DNA from: Natronomonas sp.
GTDB taxonomy: Archaea; Halobacteriota; Halobacteria; Halobacteriales; Haloarculaceae
Direction of reading: 5' to 3'
Length of the DNA: 8,706 bases
Assembly: GCA_007135435.1 (NCBI GenBank)
Contig: SLIW01000349.1
Coordinates: 1 to 8,706, forward strand
Position numbers and translations under genes: made by a program. Under the pieces are notes generated by a model that saw only the letters and a program-made list of their open reading frames with translations, was not told where the DNA came from and did no database searches. Shown here in pieces: positions 5,851 through 8,706 of the stretch (the stretch's first letter is position 1; every line of letters starts with the position of its first letter).

Positions 5851-6870
5851 CTAATCGTCGCCTCTCGCCGAGACGGCTGGTTGCCGATCGCTCGTCCGAA
5901 CCGCCTGTGCACCGTAGTAGAAGATCACCGCCGTGACGAACGCCGACGAGCCGACCAGCAGGACGAAGCTCGCGGCGTCGAGGATCGGCAACGCGAGCCA
6001 GGTGGCGAGCTCGCCCAGGGCGACGGCGGCGCTCGCCAGCAGGAGCATGATCCCGAAGTAGATGGTGACGTCGCTCTCGTCGATGTACGCCGTCGCCGCC
6101 GAGCCGATGCGGGCGCCGAGCGCGCTCCCGGCCAGGAGCGCGGTCACGATACCGAGGTCCACGACGCCGTCCAACCCGTAGGTGAACGCCCCGACGGCGC
6201 CGGACATGAGCGCACCGAAGAGGCTCGTCCCGACCGCGGCGGCGAGCGGGATGCCGATCAGGTAGTAGATCGCGGGCATGCGGATGAACCCGCCGCCGAC
6301 GCCCAGGAAGCCCGACACGACGCCGACGCCACCCCCGACGCCCGAGATCGTCCACATCGAGGCCTTGCTCCCGTCGGTCAGCGTCACCATCGGCGGGACG
6401 TCGTAGGACTTGATCTTCCTGGCGATCTCGGGGATGTCCTCCTCGACGTCCGCGTCCTGGTCGTCGGCCTCCTGCCTGACGGCGTTTCGGACGAAGATCG
6501 CACCGATCGCGGCGAGCAGCAGGACGTACGCGATGCCGACGACTAACTCGGCCCGCCCGATCGCCTCGAGGCCGTAGACGAGCATCTTGCCGGCCTCGAT
6601 GCCGAGCGCGATCCCGACGAACATCAGCGCGCCGAGCTTGTAGTCGACCTGCCCGACGTCGTGGTGCTTCATCGTCGCGATGACGGCCGTCCCGAAGACG
6701 AAGGCCATCGAACTGCCGATCGCGACGGGTGCCGGGTAGCCGAGGATCAACAGCGCGGGGGTCACGAGGAACGATCCCCCCATGCCGAAGAAGCCGAAGA
6801 AGACCCCGACCATGAAGCCGAAGGCGACGAACAGCGCCAGGAGGGCGACACTCAGGCCAAGGAGCTCCAT
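5851..6870 (-). CDS. TauE/SafE family membrane exporter
   Basis: A 339-residue membrane protein of the TauE/SafE (DUF81) family, whose members are linked to export of sulfite, sulfoacetate or related organosulfur anions. The two inverted halves each show the family glycine motif: GFFGMGGSFLVTPALL (25-40) and GFLGVGGGFIRMPAI (187-201). A charged, acidic loop (about 130-170) joins the halves. There is one more C-terminal hydrophobic segment (about 301-320, ending IFYYGAQAV). The ATG at 6870 lies three bases after the stop of the 49-residue gene, so the two are surely co-transcribed. There is no clear ribosome site of its own, which suggests coupling to the upstream small gene. The split YeeE/YedE genes further upstream support a sulfur-compound substrate, but the exact one is unknown. 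Confidence 0.9.
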   Translation of the reverse strand: MELLGLSVALLALFVAFGFMVGVFFGFFGMGGSFLVTPALLILGYPAPVAIGSSMAFVFGTAVIATMKHHDVGQVDYKLGALMFVGIALGIEAGKMLVYGLEAIGRAELVVGIAYVLLLAAIGAIFVRNAVRQEADDQDADVEEDIPEIARKIKSYDVPPMVTLTDGSKASMWTISGVGGGVGVVSGFLGVGGGFIRMPAIYYLIGIPLAAAVGTSLFGALMSGAVGAFTYGLDGVVDLGIVTALLAGSALGARIGSAATAYIDESDVTIYFGIMLLLASAAVALGELATWLALPILDAASFVLLVGSSAFVTAVIFYYGAQAVRTSDRQPAVSARGDD

Positions 6871-6873
6871 TGA

Positions 6874-7023
6874 TCAGGCGTTCTCGATCGTTCCGATGAC
6901 GGAGGGCGCGGCGATCCGCTCGACGGCGCCGTACCCGACGTAGAAGACGATCGCCTCGAGGAGCACCACGACCACGAGCAGTGCTGCCTGCACAGTCTGC
7001 GGCAGGGCGACGACCTCGATCAT
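6874..7023 (-). CDS. Small single-helix membrane protein upstream of TauE
   Basis: A 49-residue protein: a short N-terminal stretch (MIEVVALPQT), one hydrophobic helix (about residues 11-32, with ALLVVVVLLEAIVFYVGYG), then ERIAAPSVIGTIENA. The start has an excellent ribosome site, GGAGG at 7036-7032, 8 bases before the ATG. The coding case is strong because a diverged copy at 3621-3772 keeps the same length from VQAA to the end, and similar residues around EA.V.Y.G and ER.AAP. From memory, haloarchaea have a family of about 50-residue DUF proteins beside TauE/SafE genes (I believe DUF7512); this is not checked. Its stop is three bases from the TauE start, so it may be a subunit or assembly factor of the exporter. 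The glutamate within the helix could be functional. Function unknown. Confidence 0.85.
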   Translation of the reverse strand: MIEVVALPQTVQAALLVVVVLLEAIVFYVGYGAVERIAAPSVIGTIENA

Positions 7024-7131
7024 CTGCGGTCCCTCCGGGGCGGCAGCGTTCGTGTATAGATCATGGGTTTTCGTTCAATACTCACTACCCGGAGAGGCCC
7101 TATAACGCTTTTGGGATCACCATACAATATT
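7024..7131 (-). promoter_or_regulatory. Promoter and leader of the small protein-TauE operon
   Basis: On the minus strand: AATATTGTATGG (7131-7120), TCCCAAAA (7116-7109, in the position of a BRE), TATA-like TTATAGG (7105-7099), 13 bases, GTGAGTATTGAACGA (7085-7071) and a leader of about 50 bases ending in the GGAGG ribosome site. Transcription should begin near 7076, inside the 15-base element. The AATATTGT motif is the same as at the Usp promoter and close to the trxA element. The arrangement suggests at least two regulatory inputs. Confidence 0.65.
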
Positions 7132-7374
7132 ACTGCTGAGTATCCGATGGCTAACCAACGGAGATATTCAGATACGTTATGTGGATATTGAGGTCCGTTC
7201 GGTCGTGCCAGCCACGGAGGGTCGCCCGGTCGGCGCGTTGGGTCGTCCACGTCGGCGCGTTGTCGCGTCGAATCGACCGACCGGGTCTGGAAGCATCGAC
7301 GGGACGGGTACCGTTCACTGGACGGTCGTGATTCCTGGCACATCAGCGACCCGCAGGTCGAAGCGACCCGGCCG
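7132..7374. other. Intergenic region without a recognisable gene
   Basis: About 240 bp upstream of the small-protein promoter. No supported gene on either strand. It contains one 12-base direct repeat, GTCGGCGCGTTG at 7229-7240 and 7251-7262 (22-base spacing), of unknown meaning. Confidence 0.4.
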
Positions 7375-7689
7375 CTATCCGCTCGTGAGCACGCGATCGG
7401 CCGTCGTCACGACGTCAGGGAGGTCGGACATCGGCGACGTCGTCCAGTACTCACGTTGCACGCTGTTTCGCAGCGCCAGGTACGTGACACACGACCAGAG
7501 ATCGCCGCCGCCGTCGACGAACGCCTCCCTCCGGTCGCGGACGTCGAACGGTCCGTGGGCGATCTCCTCGGCTTCGACTCGGGCACCGAACGGGGAGATC
7601 GAAACTTCATAGCCGCCTTCGAGCGCGGTGAGACCGAGCCGTATGGCAATCCCGGTCGTGTGGAATCGTCGGTCTCTAACACGACTCAA
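7375..7689 (-). CDS. Uncharacterised 104-residue protein, start uncertain
   Basis: I do not recognise this protein. It runs about 104 residues from a TTG codon at 7689. The middle and end have haloarchaeal codon use and acidic composition, with segments such as GGYEVSISPFGARVEAEEI, EAFVDGGGDLWSCVTYLAL and DLPDVVTTADRVL, and one cysteine (C67). No membrane helix or signal peptide is seen. The start is weak: there is no ATG or GTG before the TTG after in-frame TAA-TAG stops, and no ribosome site. A TTTATAG box with AGTATTGT next to it lies 45-57 bases upstream, so expression is possible. The alternative is the remnant of a longer gene, since coding-like sequence in the same frame continues upstream beyond the stops. 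It lies between the small-protein operon and the YeeE genes. Confidence 0.45.
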   Translation of the reverse strand: MSRVRDRRFHTTGIAIRLGLTALEGGYEVSISPFGARVEAEEIAHGPFDVRDRREAFVDGGGDLWSCVTYLALRNSVQREYWTTSPMSDLPDVVTTADRVLTSG

Positions 7690-7881
7690 CTGTGGCCTGT
7701 CTACGCGTATCGTGGCACACTATTATTGTGAACTATAAACAATACTATAGGCTACAGGATCCCACGCACATCGACTATCAGCAGCGCGTTCGGACACGAT
7801 CTCGGCCCAGTCGAAGCCGGACGTGCAGTGGTCCTGAAAGTGATCGTGGACCAGCTGCTCCAGGAGCGTGAATTGGGCGAT
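7690..7881. other. Intergenic region with promoter-like AT-rich block and possible gene remnant
   Basis: The AT-rich block 7721-7750 contains, on the minus strand, AGTATTGT (7746-7739) running into TTTATAG, a plausible promoter for the uncharacterised ORF to its left. Upstream of it, the minus-strand frame from 7908 to 7723 is open for 61 codons but has no good start codon. It reads AQFTLLEQLVHDHFQDH and GFDWAEIVSER, which look protein-like. I take it as a possible degraded gene, not an intact one. Confidence 0.35.
7719..7750 (-). promoter_or_regulatory. Possible promoter of the uncharacterised ORF
   Basis: Minus-strand AGTATTGT (7746-7739) overlaps TTTATAG (7740-7734), the only clearly TATA-like box in this stretch. 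A start about 25 bases on would lie near 7709, leaving a leader of about 20 bases to the TTG at 7689. The element order, AGTATTGT then the TATA box, is the same as before trxA. Confidence 0.4.
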
Positions 7882-7928
7882 GACGCCCGACTGACTATCT
7901 CGGGACGTCTATCACGAGCGCTCGTGAT
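7882..7928 (-). terminator. Twin inverted repeats at the 3' end of the YeeE-type operon
   Basis: ATCACGAGCGCTCGTGAT (7911-7928) is a perfect 18-bp palindrome whose last base is the last base of the stop codon of the YeeE-type gene on the minus strand. Two bases further, GACGCCCGA (7882-7890) pairs with TCGGGACGTC (7900-7909), with one bulged base and a 9-base loop. In RNA this would be two stacked hairpins straight after the stop. There is no U-tract, so it may act in 3' processing or stability, or as a protein site in DNA. Confidence 0.5.
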
Positions 7929-8386
7929 CAGTCTGCACCGGCGGGCGTGGCGTCGGAAGTGGCGCGCTGGCTGCGCCAGACGCCCTGGAGGTAGGCCCCG
8001 ACGAACATGCCGGCGATGGCCCACAGGATCGTGACGTTGCCGACGCCCAGGCTGGCGTAGGCGGCACCGGGGCAGATTCCGGAGAGCCCCCAGCCGACGC
8101 CGAAGATCGCGCCGCCGACGAGGACGTTGCGGTCGAACGGCTTCAACCGCCGACCGTAGGTGTCTCCGGTCAGCGGCGCGCGATCGAGCAGTCGCGGGAC
8201 CAGCGTGAAGGCGATGCCGGTCACGACCGCCGCGCCGCCCATGACGAACAACAGCCCGAAGTCCTCGAACTGGAGGAAGTTCAGGACGACCTCGGGGCGG
8301 GCCATGTGGCTGAACCCCAGGCCGAAGCCGAAGATCAGGCCGCCGACGAAGATCAGCGGCATGAAGAGGGGATGTCGACCCGTCAT
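7928..8386 (-). CDS. YeeE/YedE-type transporter half (DUF6691-like), C-terminal partner
   Basis: A 152-residue membrane protein with four or so hydrophobic segments. The signature is GVGWGLSGICPGAAYASLG (about residues 96-114) with C105, matching the conserved cysteine segment of one half of the YeeE/YedE fold. An N-terminal helix pair includes GGLIFGFGLGFSHMARPE. In YeeE proteins conserved cysteines line the path and pass thiosulfate through the membrane; haloarchaea often encode the two halves as separate genes. The ATG at 8386 follows the preceding stop by one base (TGA-G-ATG), with GGGGGTGA in the upstream gene acting as a ribosome site, so the halves should be made together. The C-terminal tail is short and hydrophilic. 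Substrate thiosulfate is inferred from family. Confidence 0.88.
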   Translation of the reverse strand: MTGRHPLFMPLIFVGGLIFGFGLGFSHMARPEVVLNFLQFEDFGLLFVMGGAAVVTGIAFTLVPRLLDRAPLTGDTYGRRLKPFDRNVLVGGAIFGVGWGLSGICPGAAYASLGVGNVTILWAIAGMFVGAYLQGVWRSQRATSDATPAGAD

Positions 8387-8387
8387 C

Positions 8388-8706
8388 TCACGGCGTCACC
8401 CCCAGCGCCATCACGATCTGGGCGGTTCCGATCGCGACGAGCAGGAACGTCACCACGCCAACGATCGACGTCTTCGATCCCGAGCCCACGCCGCAGACGC
8501 CGTGGCCGGACGTACACCCCTTCCCGATCCGGGTGCCGATCCCGACCAGGACGCCCCCGAGGAACAGCCGCCAGGGCTGGACGTCGGTCAGCCAGACCGA
8601 GATCCCGCCGACGTCGTGGAGCGTGCCGGTCGTCCCGGGCTCGTAGAGCGCGCTCGTGACCAGTCCCGACTGAAAGGTGAGCGCGTACACCGCCGCGCCG
8701 GCGACG
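8388..8706 (-). CDS. YeeE/YedE-family sulfur transporter half, 5' end outside the window
   Basis: The C-terminal 105 codons or so of a YeeE/YedE membrane protein; the frame stays open through the right edge, so the GTG at 8690 is an internal valine (...AAVYALTF) and not a start. The diagnostic stretch is GIGTRIGKGCTSGHGVCGVG, the cysteine-glycine loop of this family, and here with a second cysteine. A hydrophobic helix follows (SIVGVVTFLLVAIGTAQIV). Together with the next gene it should form one transporter, probably for thiosulfate as known for YeeE/TsuA. The promoter and N terminus lie beyond the window. Confidence 0.88.
   Translation of the reverse strand, partial: VAGAAVYALTFQSGLVTSALYEPGTTGTLHDVGGISVWLTDVQPWRLFLGGVLVGIGTRIGKGCTSGHGVCGVGSGSKTSIVGVVTFLLVAIGTAQIVMALGVTP

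Noticed and set aside
7020..7064. 14-codon upstream ORF whose stop overlaps the ATG of the small membrane-protein gene
   Set aside because: No ribosome site, arginine-rich peptide without other support; the overlap may be chance.
7828..8034. Plus-strand frame over the end of the YeeE-type gene
   Set aside because: Arg-rich, overlaps a well-supported gene and the hairpins; no recognisable protein.

Overview
The window looks like chromosome of a halophilic archaeon. G+C is high, the proteins are acidic, coding third positions are strongly G/C, and several genes sit about 27 bases behind a TATA-like box, as expected for leaderless archaeal transcripts. The protein families present (thioredoxin pair, short winged-helix regulator, tandem-domain Usp, antiporter with TrkA domains, TauE/SafE, split YeeE/YedE) are typical haloarchaeal ones. 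No rRNA, tRNA, CRISPR array or complete insertion sequence was seen.

Layout, left to right. Almost everything is on the minus strand, so it is transcribed right to left. Positions 14-1364 hold trxB and, upstream of it, trxA, separated by one base. An AT-rich promoter and about 260 bp without a gene follow. Positions 1685-2089 encode a winged-helix regulator with three N-terminal cysteines. Its promoter faces that of the only plus-strand gene, a two-domain universal stress protein (2419-3261). Positions 3262-3893 form a gene-poor stretch with a seven-unit, 11-bp tandem repeat and a frameshifted copy of a 50-residue membrane protein. Positions 3894-5744 encode a cation:proton antiporter fused to TrkA-N and TrkA-C domains. 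Positions 5851-6870 encode a TauE/SafE exporter, and 6874-7023 the intact copy of the small membrane protein. Positions 7024-7927 hold promoter sequence, one uncharacterised ORF and apparent gene debris. Positions 7928-8706 hold two adjacent halves of a YeeE/YedE-type transporter; the outer one runs off the window.

How the genes may work together (inference): YeeE/YedE proteins import thiosulfate, and TauE/SafE proteins export sulfite, sulfoacetate and similar anions. Thioredoxin and its reductase handle disulfides and persulfides. The cysteine-bearing regulator, and a Usp with a CxxC motif, could sense thiol or sulfane-sulfur state. The intergenic regions share an AT-rich motif (ACAATAYT or its complement) at several promoters. 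The two copies of the small membrane protein share a 15-base element at matching distance from the TATA box. Together these suggest a sulfur/redox regulon, with an unstudied 49-residue membrane protein as a possible partner of the exporter. This rests on sequence reading only.
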